64,000 bases of DNA, taken from Janthinobacterium sp. FW305-129. Its GTDB lineage: Bacteria; Pseudomonadota; Gammaproteobacteria; Burkholderiales; Burkholderiaceae_D. The position numbers and the translations under genes are program-made. Below are positions 8,151 to 17,741 of the stretch, piece after piece. The stretch covers positions 186,001 through 250,000 of the forward strand of contig NZ_JACYMM010000004.1 in assembly GCF_020858115.1 (NCBI RefSeq). The letters run 5' to 3'. The notes below the pieces were generated by a model. It did no database searches, was not told the origin of the DNA, and saw only the letters and a program-made list of their open reading frames with translations. How positions within the stretch are numbered: the first letter of the stretch is position 1; each line of letters begins with the position of its first letter.

Positions 8151-11100
8151 ATGGCCGAAGAGAGCGCGGAAAAGAAGCATGATGATGCGGTGCGCGAGTG
8201 GCTGTCGCGGTGGACTGAGCGTGTTGGTTTCTTGCTTCCCATACTGACGGCCTGGTTCGGAACCTTCCTTTCTGAGCGCCAGGCCAAGTTCTTCGCCTAT
8301 CCCGGGGCGGCCACTCTTGCTGTTGCCTATGTTATCTTTCTTTATTGGCGAAGTCGTCATCGGCCGCCACTACTCCCGCCAGCGCCTCCGCAAACGCTGG
8401 ATACTTCAATCTTGCGCTCCTTCCTGCCATTCGAACAAGGCGACACGCTGATCGGTCGTCGCAGCGACTGCACGGATGCAATGGCAATTTTGCAAGGCGC
8501 CGACTTTCGCTTTGGCGTGATATGGGGCGAATCGGGCTGTGGCAAGACCTCATTCTTGCGCGCTGGCCTGGTCGCGGAGTTGCACCGGCGTGGTCATGTT
8601 CCCATTTATCTGGGAAGGCCGACTGACGATCCCTGCACGGCGATCGAACGCGCGTTCAGCCAGTACGGCGGCACTGCGCGCTTGTTCGTCATCATTGACC
8701 AGTTTGAAGAATACTTTCTCACGCACCCCAGTCATAGTGCGAGCGGCGCGTTGGGAAACTGTATGCGGAAACTGCTCGACGAGCACCCGCACTGCTCACT
8801 GGTGATTGCCATCCGGCGCGATTTCTTTGCGCGATTGCAGAACTTCGCTCCCGACATTCCCGATCCAACGTCGCCGCGCACGACGTTCGAGTTGGCCAAT
8901 TTGAGAACGCATTCTGCACGTCAAGTTCTGGCGCAAGCAGCTGCCGACGAGGCGGTCCAGTTCGAGGCTGCGCTTGTCGACGCCATTATCGAAGATCTGG
9001 AGAATAACGGCGAGGTTTGGCCCGTTGAGCTTCAACTGATCGGCACGCGTCTCAAGCGTGCGCACGTTCGGGAGAAGGCCGTGTATGTCGCGCTTGGACG
9101 CAAGGCTGGCGTGATTGGCACCTTTATCCGTGATGAGCTTGCGCGTCTTCCCAAGCCTGTTTTAGGCGAGATCGTATTGCGCAAACTCTGTGCTCCTGGC
9201 GGTATCGCAAAATCGCCTGTCGATATTACTTTAGATGCAATCGTCGAGGATGTCCGCGCGCGCGATGCTGCTTTTCTGGCTGGAACCGAACTCGCAACGT
9301 GCCTGAAGAAGTTACTGGAAGCGCGGCTCGTCATCCAGACCAGGCCCGATACGTTCAACTTGACCCATGATGCGCTGGCGCCCCTGATTCAGCGAGGAAC
9401 CTCAGGCCTGCAAGGGGCGACCGAGGCGGCAGAGCGTTCCATGTCCTTCTATCTTGGCGCATTTCGCAACGATAATATGGTACGGATTCCGATCCGGACG
9501 CTTCTGCAAATCCGCCGCCACGCCACGCGCCAGACCCTCTCGGATAACTTTGTGAGGGAACTGATGGCCCGAAGCTGGCTCAGCGGGGCTTTTGCACTGA
9601 GCTGGCCAGCCGCCATGGCAGTCCTGATATTGGTGGCGGGCGGCTATGTCTTCGCTTTCAGTAGCTGGTCGATAGGTACTGTACCCGTGGCCTTTGCGTC
9701 GGCTCCGCCGGCGGTGGCCATACGCTTCAGCAATCCTTTCACGCGATTTCTGTCTGGAACGGATAAGGTTGCGGTGGAAACGTCGTTTGGTATAGATCAG
9801 ATTGACCCAGCGAACACGATTGCCGTCACTCAGGTTATGCGCGGGGAAATTTGGGGTTTAGGCGGCACGCAGGAAGCAGTAAAACACCTCGCCGACGTCT
9901 TGGATCCAATCGAGAAAATCCGTTTTCTGCGTCTTGCTGGAAAACCGAAAGAGGCAGCGGCGGCGTTCGCCACCTTCAGCCGCAGGAAACAAAGCGCTCT
10001 TCGTTTGAAAGCGGCCTCCGATGCGATCGGATTAGCTGGCAGGACTAATGATGAAATGGGCACGGACGAAGTTGTGCAAGTGCTTTCCCGAATTCTGGGC
10101 GCCACACCGTCGGCGCCTGACTTGCAAAGCCGGCTGGCTGCAACTGCCGGCTTGTTGCGTATTGCCGAGACCCGGACTGGTGTTGCTGATCGAATGACGC
10201 TGAATTTGCAGCAATCTTTGAGGATTCTCAGACAGCAAAGCATCCGTCAGACTTTGGCTGAGATGCTCAAGCAGCAAAACATTCGTATTAATTGGACTGA
10301 CTATGATGCGGAAACTTATCTCATTGAAGCGGCGATTAAGCAACTGCTGCTGAACGGCATATCGCAACCCACGGAAGGAGATCTTAAAATACTTGAAATG
10401 ATCCTCAATGATTCAGAACTCGACCTTTTAGCGCGGAACAGAGCATTCAGTCTTCTGGAAAGTTATGCCGCTCGCAATGAAAATCTTGCCTTGCCAGCAT
10501 TGAAATACTTGCTAAAGTTATCGATACGGCCGACCCATGGATTGCAATGGTTGAGGGCGGAAGCAGTAGACATCATACAGATCCTTCTTCGTAGCCACCC
10601 TCACGCGGCGCAGCACACATCAATAACAGAACTGCTGACGTCTGCGCAGTTAGATTTTTTAGAAATCAATAACCTTGAGTCTAATCCCCTTGGGTACTCC
10701 GTGATCGCTCTTAGCTTGTTCGGGGGCGAAGACAGGATCGCCTTCTCCACAAAATTGATGGAAATGCTGGAGGGGCGACTTGATAATCCAGGAGCAAGCA
10801 TTCATACTCGTGAAATCGCGTTGGTCGCATGGTCCAATCTGGCGGCGGCCAAGCCTGGTCTTCAAGCTTCGCCAACGACGCGCCTGGTGGCCGATCTGTT
10901 GCATGAGACTGCGGCAACCGGTAGGAATCAGATTCAAGCTGAACCGCAGCCTATTATCTACGCTGCTGCCAAGCTCGCGGCATCGGGGCAACTTGATGCT
11001 GAATGCGCACAGCTTGCATTGAACTTATTGGGACGCATCCTGAATGATGATGATGCTTTCTATCTAGCTTTGCCTGACTATCCTCTTGATGTGGAACTGA

Positions 11101-11768
11101 AGGATCTGCTAGGCGCCGGCGCTCAATTGGCCCCTCAGACTATGGACGCCATTGTCAAAGCAATCGGATCGTCGTCCGACAGATTAAGGTTCGGCACCTA
11201 TAATTTTCCCATTGCCAGATCGATCAGATCGTTGTGGGGGAGCGGAAGGCAATCTGCAGCGGCGCAGATATTGATCGCTATCGCCAGGACGCATCCCCAG
11301 GAGGTGCTGAGTCGGCAATCTACAGTTGACAAAGCAGTACTCGAGCAAAAGTTCGACCGTTCGGTTCGTCTTCAGGTTCTTGCTGCCTTCGGCCGGGCAG
11401 ATGCCGCCACCGGTAGCAATGCAGAGCGCTTGGAGCGATGCAAGGCCCAGCTCGTATCGGGGGATAAGGCGGATGTTTGGCGAAGAGGCGCCTTTTGCGC
11501 GTTCTTCATTGCCCTCGATCATCCGATCGCGCGCACCCAATTGAATACTTATCTCGTGGGTATGTCCAAAGGCGGTGTCGGCGAACGCATGGCGGCGCGG
11601 ATGGCGCTGGAGATGCTGGCCACTGCGCAGCGCGTCACAGAGGCAAAGAACAATCCAGCCCTTTTGCCTATGACGCGGGCAAGGCTACGATACGACCTGG
11701 GCGATCAGGAGGCGCATGTGGCAATCGCGGCACGGGCAGGCTTGCTGGCGCTCGATGGCACTCTCTAG
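8151..11768 (+). CDS. Membrane-anchored STAND (nSTAND1-type) NTPase, candidate defence protein
   Basis: 1205 residues. Two membrane segments lie near the N-terminus (about 26-43 and 49-66). The NTPase follows: Walker A GESGCGKTS (126-134), Walker B LFVIIDQFEEYF (178-189), a sensor-like IRRDF (221-225) and the winged-helix-type helper region with WPVELQLIGTRL. A third hydrophobic stretch (about 480-502) is followed by roughly 700 residues of helical, HEAT/ARM-like sequence that should be the sensor. STAND proteins oligomerise on ligand binding; many serve as antiphage or inflammasome-like switches. There is no recognisable N-terminal nuclease or protease, so membrane disruption is a possible output. 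The start has GGGAGGGG upstream. The target is unknown, and a non-defence signalling role is possible. Confidence 0.85.
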   Translation: MAEESAEKKHDDAVREWLSRWTERVGFLLPILTAWFGTFLSERQAKFFAYPGAATLAVAYVIFLYWRSRHRPPLLPPAPPQTLDTSILRSFLPFEQGDTLIGRRSDCTDAMAILQGADFRFGVIWGESGCGKTSFLRAGLVAELHRRGHVPIYLGRPTDDPCTAIERAFSQYGGTARLFVIIDQFEEYFLTHPSHSASGALGNCMRKLLDEHPHCSLVIAIRRDFFARLQNFAPDIPDPTSPRTTFELANLRTHSARQVLAQAAADEAVQFEAALVDAIIEDLENNGEVWPVELQLIGTRLKRAHVREKAVYVALGRKAGVIGTFIRDELARLPKPVLGEIVLRKLCAPGGIAKSPVDITLDAIVEDVRARDAAFLAGTELATCLKKLLEARLVIQTRPDTFNLTHDALAPLIQRGTSGLQGATEAAERSMSFYLGAFRNDNMVRIPIRTLLQIRRHATRQTLSDNFVRELMARSWLSGAFALSWPAAMAVLILVAGGYVFAFSSWSIGTVPVAFASAPPAVAIRFSNPFTRFLSGTDKVAVETSFGIDQIDPANTIAVTQVMRGEIWGLGGTQEAVKHLADVLDPIEKIRFLRLAGKPKEAAAAFATFSRRKQSALRLKAASDAIGLAGRTNDEMGTDEVVQVLSRILGATPSAPDLQSRLAATAGLLRIAETRTGVADRMTLNLQQSLRILRQQSIRQTLAEMLKQQNIRINWTDYDAETYLIEAAIKQLLLNGISQPTEGDLKILEMILNDSELDLLARNRAFSLLESYAARNENLALPALKYLLKLSIRPTHGLQWLRAEAVDIIQILLRSHPHAAQHTSITELLTSAQLDFLEINNLESNPLGYSVIALSLFGGEDRIAFSTKLMEMLEGRLDNPGASIHTREIALVAWSNLAAAKPGLQASPTTRLVADLLHETAATGRNQIQAEPQPIIYAAAKLAASGQLDAECAQLALNLLGRILNDDDAFYLALPDYPLDVELKDLLGAGAQLAPQTMDAIVKAIGSSSDRLRFGTYNFPIARSIRSLWGSGRQSAAAQILIAIARTHPQEVLSRQSTVDKAVLEQKFDRSVRLQVLAAFGRADAATGSNAERLERCKAQLVSGDKADVWRRGAFCAFFIALDHPIARTQLNTYLVGMSKGGVGERMAARMALEMLATAQRVTEAKNNPALLPMTRARLRYDLGDQEAHVAIAARAGLLALDGTL

Positions 11769-11864
11769 GTACCTGTTCATCATTGGTGATCATTTCGAGA
11801 TCAGCACACAGGCGCAATGCCCTCGTTTTGTCCTCGATTCGGCTGGCATGTATCGAGCAGGCTT

Positions 11865-12788
11865 TTATACCCGGCCTGCCGCCTGCACATCCGCATTTCC
11901 CGCCAGCAAGGCCGTGATCCAGCCGGCAAACGCCTGCAGCTTGGGCGTGGCCAGGCGGCCTTGCGGCGTCAGCAGCGACATCGGCATGGGCGTGGGCGGG
12001 TGGTCGGCCAGCACGGCGACCAGCGCGCCGCTGTCGAGGTGCTGGCGCACCTGGTACACGGCTGCCTGTGCCAGTCCCAGCCCCTGCAGCGCGCAAGCAA
12101 CGCTGGCGTCCGCGTCGTTGACGGCGATGGGGCCGGCCATCTGTACGCGCAGCACTTCCTTGCCTTGCTGGAAATCCCACTCGAAGGCGCGGCCCGTGCG
12201 GCCCGAGTAATGCATGATGCCCTGGTGCGCGGCCAGGTCGGCCAGGGTGTGCGGCGTGCCGTGCCGCGCCAGGTAGGCGGGCGAGGCGCACGTAACGAAG
12301 CGCATCAGGCCGACCTGTTTGCCGATGAAGGCGGAATCTTGCAAGGTGCCCACGCGCAAGGCGCAATCGATGCCTTCCTGCGTCAGGTCGACCAGGCGGT
12401 CCGTCAGGCTCAGCTGCAATTGCACGTCCGGCCAGGCGGCGTGGAATTGCGCGATATGGGGGATGATCAGGCGCCGTCCCACCGTATTGGGTAGATTGAT
12501 GCGCAGCAAGCCGCGCGGCTTTGTCGCGTCGGGGCCGCGAAACGCCAGTTCCGCCGTATCGACGGCTTTCAAAATATCAATGCAATGGCGAAAGTAATCT
12601 GCCCCTTCCGGCGTCAGCGACAAGCGGCGCGTGGTTCGTTGCAGCAATTGCGTGCCCAGGTAGGCTTCCAGCTTTTGCAGGGTGGCCGTCAGCGCGGCAC
12701 GGGGCAAATTCAAGGTTTCGGCCGCCTTGGAAAAGCTGTTGGCTTCGACGATGCGCACGAAGGTCTGCATGGCCTTGATCTTGTCCAT
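11865..12788 (-). CDS. LysR-family transcriptional regulator
   Basis: 307 residues from MDKIKAMQTF, which has GGAAG seven bases upstream; a more distal ATG at 12815 would add nine residues. N-terminal winged helix-turn-helix (about 1-60, with SFSKAAETLNLPRAALTATL as the HTH) and a periplasmic-binding-like effector domain (about 90-295). It resembles the large CrgA/AaeR-like branch. It is divergent from the MFS gene with a 120-bp shared promoter region, so it most likely regulates that exporter and itself. Confidence 0.92.
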   Translation of the reverse strand: MDKIKAMQTFVRIVEANSFSKAAETLNLPRAALTATLQKLEAYLGTQLLQRTTRRLSLTPEGADYFRHCIDILKAVDTAELAFRGPDATKPRGLLRINLPNTVGRRLIIPHIAQFHAAWPDVQLQLSLTDRLVDLTQEGIDCALRVGTLQDSAFIGKQVGLMRFVTCASPAYLARHGTPHTLADLAAHQGIMHYSGRTGRAFEWDFQQGKEVLRVQMAGPIAVNDADASVACALQGLGLAQAAVYQVRQHLDSGALVAVLADHPPTPMPMSLLTPQGRLATPKLQAFAGWITALLAGNADVQAAGRV

Positions 12789-12828
12789 AGGATAGCTTCC
12801 ATTCTCATTGTTCATTTTATGTGAAAAG

Positions 12829-12843
12829 TATAAGTGGATTATG
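12829..12843. promoter_or_regulatory. Candidate LysR-type operator
   Basis: The dyad ATAA-GTGGA-TTAT (12830-12842) inside TATAAGTGGATTATG has the interrupted T-N11-A form of LysR boxes. It lies in the intergenic space between the divergent lysR-type and MFS genes. Confidence 0.45.
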
Positions 12844-12908
12844 CCCTGATTATCTTGGGCCCGGTTTTGCCTAGAATGGCAACATCCCTATCGAACCGAG
12901 GAAACAAC

Positions 12909-14123
12909 ATGAACAAGGCCTCATCTTCCGCTCCCCACGACATTGCGCCCGCCATGGTGCTGCTGCTGGCCATCGCTTCCGGCCTGATCGTGGCCAATCT
13001 GTACTACGCGCAAACCCTCGTCGGGCCCATCAGCGCCTCGACGGGCTTGTCGGCCAAGGCGGCCGGGCTGATCGTTACCCTGACGCAAGTCGGCTATACC
13101 CTGGGCCTGCTGTTTGTCGTGCCGCTGGGCGACCTGCTGGAAAACCGCCGCCTGATCGTCACGGCCTTGCTGGTGACGGCCACGGCCCTCGTGGCGGCGG
13201 CCCTCTCCACGGGCGCCATCGTCTTCCTCGCCGCCGCGCTGGCCATCGGCCTCGGTTCCGTGGCGGCGCAAGTGATCGTGCCGTTTGCCGCCCACCTGTC
13301 GCAGGAAGCGACGCGGGGGCAAACGGTGGGCAAGGTCGTCAGCGGCTTGCTGCTGGGCATCATGCTGGCCCGCCCCGTGGCCTCGCTGGTGGCCGCGCAC
13401 GCCAGCTGGCACGTGGTGTTTGGCGGCGCCGCCGTGCTGATGGTGCTGCTGGCGCTGGTGCTGCGCCGCGCCTTGCCCATGCGTCAGCCCGTGTCCAGCA
13501 TGAAATATCCTGCCCTGATGGCGTCATTGTGGCACTTGCTGCTGGGCACGCCCGTGCTGCGCCGCCGCGCCGCCTATCACGCGGGCCTGTTTGGCGCCTT
13601 CAGCCTGTTCTGGACCGTCACGCCGCTGGTGCTGGCCAGCCCCGCGTTCGGCCTGTCGCAAACGGGCATCGCGATCTTTGCCTTGGTGGGCATGGCGGGC
13701 GCCGTCGCTTCGCCCATCGCCGGCCGCTTGGCCGATGCGGGCCACAGCTTGCCGGCCACGGCCGCCGCGCTGGCGCTGGGCATCGCCGCGTTTGCCTTGC
13801 CGATGTTCGCGCCGGAGTCGAAACACGTGGCGCTGGGCTTGCTGGTGGCGGCGTCCATCGTGCTCGACATGGGCGTGGCGGCGAATCTTGTGCTGGGCCA
13901 GCGCGCCATCTTCAGCCTGGGCGCGGAAGTGCGGGGCCGCCTGAACGGCCTGTATTTCGCGCTGTTCTTCGCGGGCGGCGCGGCCGGCTCGGCCGTCGGC
14001 GCCTGGGTATATGCCAGCTATGGCTGGCAAGCAACATTGTTGACCGGTATGGCGTTTCCGGGCCTGGCCCTGCTGGTGTGGCTGGGCGAATTTTTACCGC
14101 TGGCCACGCGCCGCACGGCTTGA
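12909..14123 (+). CDS. MFS transporter (drug/metabolite efflux type)
   Basis: 404 residues starting at MNKASSS, chosen because GAGGAAAC precedes it; an upstream in-frame ATG at 12834 lacks a ribosome site and lies in the promoter region. Twelve hydrophobic segments are evident. The loop after TM2 carries a motif-A-like GDLLENRRL. The sequence is Ala/Gly/Leu-rich, typical of the DHA-type efflux subfamily (YjiJ/YtbD-like annotations are common). The substrate cannot be told. Expression is probably controlled by the divergent LysR regulator. RNA element copy B follows 30 bases after the stop and would terminate it. Confidence 0.9.
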   Translation: MNKASSSAPHDIAPAMVLLLAIASGLIVANLYYAQTLVGPISASTGLSAKAAGLIVTLTQVGYTLGLLFVVPLGDLLENRRLIVTALLVTATALVAAALSTGAIVFLAAALAIGLGSVAAQVIVPFAAHLSQEATRGQTVGKVVSGLLLGIMLARPVASLVAAHASWHVVFGGAAVLMVLLALVLRRALPMRQPVSSMKYPALMASLWHLLLGTPVLRRRAAYHAGLFGAFSLFWTVTPLVLASPAFGLSQTGIAIFALVGMAGAVASPIAGRLADAGHSLPATAAALALGIAAFALPMFAPESKHVALGLLVAASIVLDMGVAANLVLGQRAIFSLGAEVRGRLNGLYFALFFAGGAAGSAVGAWVYASYGWQATLLTGMAFPGLALLVWLGEFLPLATRRTA

Positions 14124-14153
14124 AACCCTGATGGGGCCTCATTATCACTGATG

Positions 14154-14276
14154 GATATTTCTATCATCATGAAGATAAAGTGGCGTGATATGCCGCGATG
14201 CCGCAAGATGCACTTGTCTCCTCTATCTCCTCCAAGGAAATAGATTCAGCCCGCTTCCATAGCGGGCTTTTTTTTT
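14154..14276 (+). ncRNA. Six-copy structured RNA element, copy B
   Basis: Same architecture as copy A. Upstream block ATATTTCTATCATCAT; stem-loop 1 at 14190-14206 is the most decayed of the six (ATGCCGC-GAT-GCCGCAA). Stem-loop 2 at 14222-14244 has arms TCTAT/ATAGA plus TCC/GGA and the loop TCCAA. The terminator at 14248-14268 keeps the AGCCCGCT/AGCGGGCT arms but has a TCCAT loop, followed by nine T. The -35-like block reads GTGGCG rather than TTGGAT, so this copy may be less active. Confidence 0.55.
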
Positions 14277-14287
14277 GTCTTTGCAGA

Positions 14288-14971
14288 TTAAATCACCACC
14301 AGATCGAGCGCGCGCATGAAGTTGGCTGCCTGCGCATGCGTGATGACGGCGCCTTTCAGCAAGGATGCTTCGCTCAGCTTGAAACCGTCGATATCGGCGC
14401 CGCGCAAGTCCGCGCCCTGGAACTTCGCCAGCTTGATGGTGGCGTTGCGCAGGCTGCCGCCTTCGAAGACGGCCTCGCGGAAGTCGCAGCCGGCCAGGTA
14501 GGCGTCGGAAAAGTCCAGCTGTTTCAGTATTGCCTTGCGGAACGAGAAGCCGCGCAGGTCGGCGCCTACCAGCAGGCTGTCTTCGAACGTCAAGCCCAGG
14601 TGGGCCGCTTCCTCGAACGAGGCGCCCGTCAGCTTGCAGCCACGGTAGGTGGCCGATGCGAGCTTGGCGCGCCGCCATTTCGTGTTGTTCAGGTCGCAGC
14701 CTTCGAAAATGGCGTCGACGGCGTCGACGGATTCGAAATCGGCGCTGCCGGCGCGGCAGCGGCGCCAGGTGCTGCGCGCGAGTTTGCTGGCGAACAAGCT
14801 GGTGTCGGCAAAGGTGCAGCGTTCAAACGTACAGCCCTGCAAGTCGAGGCGCGACAGGTCTTCGCCATCGAAGGCGCAATCGATGAAGTGGCGCACCGGC
14901 AGGGCCAGTTGCTGCTCGATGCCGGCGCGGTCCAGGGTCATGCCAGTTACTGCGGTGTCGTGTGTTGCCAT
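14288..14971 (-). CDS. Pentapeptide-repeat protein (McbG/Qnr-like)
   Basis: 227 residues from MATHDTAVTG, with TAGGA twelve bases upstream; longer frames start in the GC-rich leader. Almost the whole chain is made of A(D/N/S)LxG/F-type five-residue repeats (for example ADLRG, CDFRE, AKFQG), predicting a right-handed quadrilateral beta-helix. Relatives such as McbG and Qnr mimic DNA and protect gyrase, but many family members have no known target, so I do not assign resistance. It faces copy B tail to tail with an 11-base gap and could use that palindromic terminator from the opposite side. Confidence 0.85.
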   Translation of the reverse strand: MATHDTAVTGMTLDRAGIEQQLALPVRHFIDCAFDGEDLSRLDLQGCTFERCTFADTSLFASKLARSTWRRCRAGSADFESVDAVDAIFEGCDLNNTKWRRAKLASATYRGCKLTGASFEEAAHLGLTFEDSLLVGADLRGFSFRKAILKQLDFSDAYLAGCDFREAVFEGGSLRNATIKLAKFQGADLRGADIDGFKLSEASLLKGAVITHAQAANFMRALDLVVI

Positions 14972-15182
14972 CCGTTTTATATTCCTAATCAAAGCAGGGG
15001 AGGGATGGCGCGGCGGGAAAATGCACGAACCAGAACACCTCCCCGGCTGGTGTAACAGCCAAGGGTCAGCGCCGTGGGTCCGCGTGGGCGGGAGCATGCC
15101 GGACGGTGCCGGGCACTTACCGGGTTACCAACCGGTGCGCTCATTTTCGATCAGCCTGCATTGTAACGACTCTGCAGCACCC

Positions 15183-15212
15183 TTGCCAGTGCTGGATAAA
15201 CCGGGTTAGTAT
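15183..15212 (+). promoter_or_regulatory. Candidate sigma-70 promoter of alaC
   Basis: TTGCCA (15183-15188), 18-base spacer, TAGTAT (15207-15212). Transcription would start near 15219, about 60 bases before the alaC ATG. The rest of the 308-base gap 14972-15279 shows nothing else I can identify. Confidence 0.4.
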
Positions 15213-15279
15213 CGTTGCAGGCGCACCCATTGCGCCAACGTCGCTCGGACGGATCCGGGCGCTTACGTATAGAGATATC

Positions 15280-16497
15280 ATGACCGACAGCCAAGCTCCG
15301 CGCAGCTTTTCTCGCATCAATCGCCTTCCCCCCTACGTTTTCAACATCACCGCCGAGCTCAAGATGGCCGCGCGCCGCCGTGGCGAGGACATCATCGACA
15401 TGTCGATGGGCAATCCCGATGGCGCCACGCCGGCCCACATCGTGGACAAGCTGGTCGAGACGGTAAAACGCCCCGACACGCACGGCTATTCCGCCTCCAA
15501 GGGTATTCCCCGCCTGCGCCGCGCGATTGCACATTGGTACAAGAAGCGCTACGAGGTCGACATCGACCCGGACAGTGAAGCGATCGTCACCATCGGCTCG
15601 AAAGAGGGCCTGGCCCACCTGATGCTGGCAACGCTCGACCGTGGCGATACGGTGCTGGTGCCCAATCCCAGCTACCCGATCCACATCTGGGGCGCCGTGA
15701 TCGCGGGCGCCGACATCCGCTCCGTGCGCATGGGGCCGGGCGTGGATTTCTTTGCCGAACTGGAACGGGCCATCCGCGAAAGCTACCCGAAACCGAAGAT
15801 GATGGTGCTGGGTTTCCCGTCCAACCCCACGGCGCAATGCGTGGAGCTGGAATTCTTCGAGCGGGTCGTCGCGCTGGCGAAGCAGCACAATATTTTAGTC
15901 GTCCATGACCTGGCCTACGCCGACATCACCTTCGATGGCTGGAAGGCGCCGTCCATCATGCAAGTACCCGGCGCGCGCGACGTGGCCGTGGAATTTTTCA
16001 CCATGTCGAAAAGCTACAACATGGCGGGCTGGCGCATCGGTTTCATGGTGGGCAACGCGGAACTGGTGGCGGCCCTGGCGCGCATCAAGAGCTACCACGA
16101 CTATGGCAGTTTTACCCCGGTGCAAGTGGCGGCCATTGCCGCGCTGGAAGGCGACCAGAGCTGCGTGACGGAAATCTGCGCGCAGTATCAGCGCCGCCGC
16201 GACGTGCTGGTGAAAGGCTTGCATGAAGCGGGCTGGATGGTGGAAAAGCCGAAGGCCTCGATGTATATCTGGGCGCATATCCCCGAGGCCTATCGTCACC
16301 TGGGCTCGCTGGAATTTGCCAAGCTGTTGCTGCAAAAAGCCAAGGTCAGCGTGTCGCCCGGCATCGGCTTCGGCGAATACGGCGATGAATACGTGCGCTT
16401 CGCCCTGATCGAAAACGAGGCGCGGGTACGGCAAGCCTTGCGTGGCATCAAGAATATGTTGCGTTCCGGCGACGGGAAAGCGGAAGCGGCAGCATAA
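15280..16497 (+). CDS. alaC: PLP-dependent alanine aminotransferase (AlaC type)
   Basis: 405 residues starting at [10 protein letters not shown], preceded by AGAG. Class I/II fold-type I aminotransferase. The N-terminal [10 protein letters not shown], the MSMGNPDG motif and the [16 protein letters not shown] region are characteristic of the AlaC/YfdZ group. The Schiff-base lysine is Lys244 in [15 protein letters not shown], and the C-terminal YVRFAL segment holds the carboxylate-binding Arg. It interconverts pyruvate/glutamate and alanine/2-oxoglutarate in the cytoplasm. In many betaproteobacteria this gene precedes hom-thrC; here it is followed instead by RNA element copy C and a nuclease gene, suggesting that the neighbourhood has been remodelled. 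Confidence 0.9.
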   Translation: MTDSQAPRSFSRINRLPPYVFNITAELKMAARRRGEDIIDMSMGNPDGATPAHIVDKLVETVKRPDTHGYSASKGIPRLRRAIAHWYKKRYEVDIDPDSEAIVTIGSKEGLAHLMLATLDRGDTVLVPNPSYPIHIWGAVIAGADIRSVRMGPGVDFFAELERAIRESYPKPKMMVLGFPSNPTAQCVELEFFERVVALAKQHNILVVHDLAYADITFDGWKAPSIMQVPGARDVAVEFFTMSKSYNMAGWRIGFMVGNAELVAALARIKSYHDYGSFTPVQVAAIAALEGDQSCVTEICAQYQRRRDVLVKGLHEAGWMVEKPKASMYIWAHIPEAYRHLGSLEFAKLLLQKAKVSVSPGIGFGEYGDEYVRFALIENEARVRQALRGIKNMLRSGDGKAEAAA

Positions 16498-16540
16498 AAG
16501 TTGCCCCATGGAATTCTTCGTTGCCCTTAATATCACTGCT

Positions 16541-16663
16541 GCGTATTTCTGACATCACGAATATAAAGTGGTTTTATATGCTGCGACGCGGCATCATGCA
16601 TCTGTCTCCTCTATCTCCTCCAAGGAAATAGATTCAGCCCGCTCCCGCAGCGGGCTTTTTTTT
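16541..16663 (+). ncRNA. Six-copy structured RNA element, copy C
   Basis: Upstream block GTATTTCTGACATCAC and ATAAAGTGG. Stem-loop 1 at 16578-16594 (ATGCTGC-GAC-GCGGCAT) is fully paired if one U-G pair is allowed. Stem-loop 2 at 16610-16632 is TCTAT-C-TCC / GGA-A-ATAGA with loop TCCAA. The terminator at 16636-16656 has arms AGCCCGCT/AGCGGGCT, loop CCCGC, then eight T. It lies 44 bases after alaC. Confidence 0.6.
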
Positions 16664-16760
16664 GCCTGGAAATGCATATTTGTTGTCTGAAGAGTATTTT
16701 GTGGACCTTGAATGGCAATGCATGTTTCAATGCGCGGCTATCCTCCTATGAAAGTCCGAC

Positions 16761-17663
16761 ATGGCACATGAAAATCTCAGCAAAGGACAGCAAAAAGTTC
16801 CTGAGGCGGACACGTTTTTCATCAATAGCGATGCAACGTCAAATAATGAGTTCAGTTTTCATAATGAATGGTTAGTCAGGGGCGTTGCGGTGACCAGTGG
16901 CGGCCCCGAGTTTCTGGAAAAGATCAAGCGGCCCAAGCGCGGTGACACCCTGCTGTTATGGGTAAACAAGATCGGTATTGTTGCTGCTGGCACGGTGCTC
17001 GATGACGCGCCAGTCATTGTGTATCGCGGCGGGGGAGTGGTCAGTCCGAATGAGCCAGAAGAGTATCACCGCATGATGCGCTGGTATGCGGATCTGCGCA
17101 GTACGCCTGTTTCCTCGGCCGAAGTCGTCGTTTTTCACGGCACCAATCCCCGCCAAGCTTTCGGGGCCTTGAACAAAGGGAAGGAAGCCATCCTCGCGTT
17201 GATCGCCAGCAGGGTGGAGCAAAATGATATCCATGATTTGCTTTCGAGGGGGAAGGGGCGATCAACGGAGATAGAAATACTGTGCCAGGCCCGGCTCGGC
17301 CAAGGCAGGTATCGGGACGAATTGCTCGCATTGTGGGATAGGAAATGTGCTGTCACGGGTTGCGATCTTGAGCCGGTTCTGCGTGCTTCGCATGCGCTGT
17401 CCTGGCAAGGAGCCACTGATCAGCAGCGGCTTGATCCCCATAACGGCTTGCCGCTGATCGCGACCCTGGATGCCTTGTTCGATCGGGGCCTGATCAGCTT
17501 TGCAGATGATGGCGCCATGCTGTGCTCCCCCTCGCTACTGGGGCGGCATCGCGAACTCATCGGTTTGCCTGCTCCGTTGCGCATCGTTTTGAAGGAAGAG
17601 CAGAAATATTATCTGCGCATGCATCGGCAACGCTTTGCGTTTTGTTCGCCGCCCCAGGATTGA
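16761..17663 (+). CDS. EVE-HNH endonuclease, candidate modification-dependent restriction enzyme
   Basis: 300 residues. The N-terminal part (about 30-140) resembles an EVE/PUA-like modified-base reader: a Trp-containing first strand (NEWLVRG), RGDTLLLWVNKIGIVAAGTV and a distal aromatic segment. The C-terminal part (about 180-265) is an HNH nuclease: CAVTGC (196-201), SH at 210-211, HNG with Asn228, then LDALFDRGLISF, where the third His position is Asp237. EVE-HNH fusions such as VcaM4I cut DNA carrying modified cytosines, so a role against phages with modified DNA is likely. The gene stands alone exactly between RNA copies C and D. The ribosome site is weak. Confidence 0.82.
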   Translation: MAHENLSKGQQKVPEADTFFINSDATSNNEFSFHNEWLVRGVAVTSGGPEFLEKIKRPKRGDTLLLWVNKIGIVAAGTVLDDAPVIVYRGGGVVSPNEPEEYHRMMRWYADLRSTPVSSAEVVVFHGTNPRQAFGALNKGKEAILALIASRVEQNDIHDLLSRGKGRSTEIEILCQARLGQGRYRDELLALWDRKCAVTGCDLEPVLRASHALSWQGATDQQRLDPHNGLPLIATLDALFDRGLISFADDGAMLCSPSLLGRHRELIGLPAPLRIVLKEEQKYYLRMHRQRFAFCSPPQD

Positions 17664-17741
17664 ACAATCATCGCTACGCTGCCCTGTATTTCTCTGTCGA
17701 TGGCGCGGCATTTTTCGGTGTCCGTTTGAGATATGGATAAT

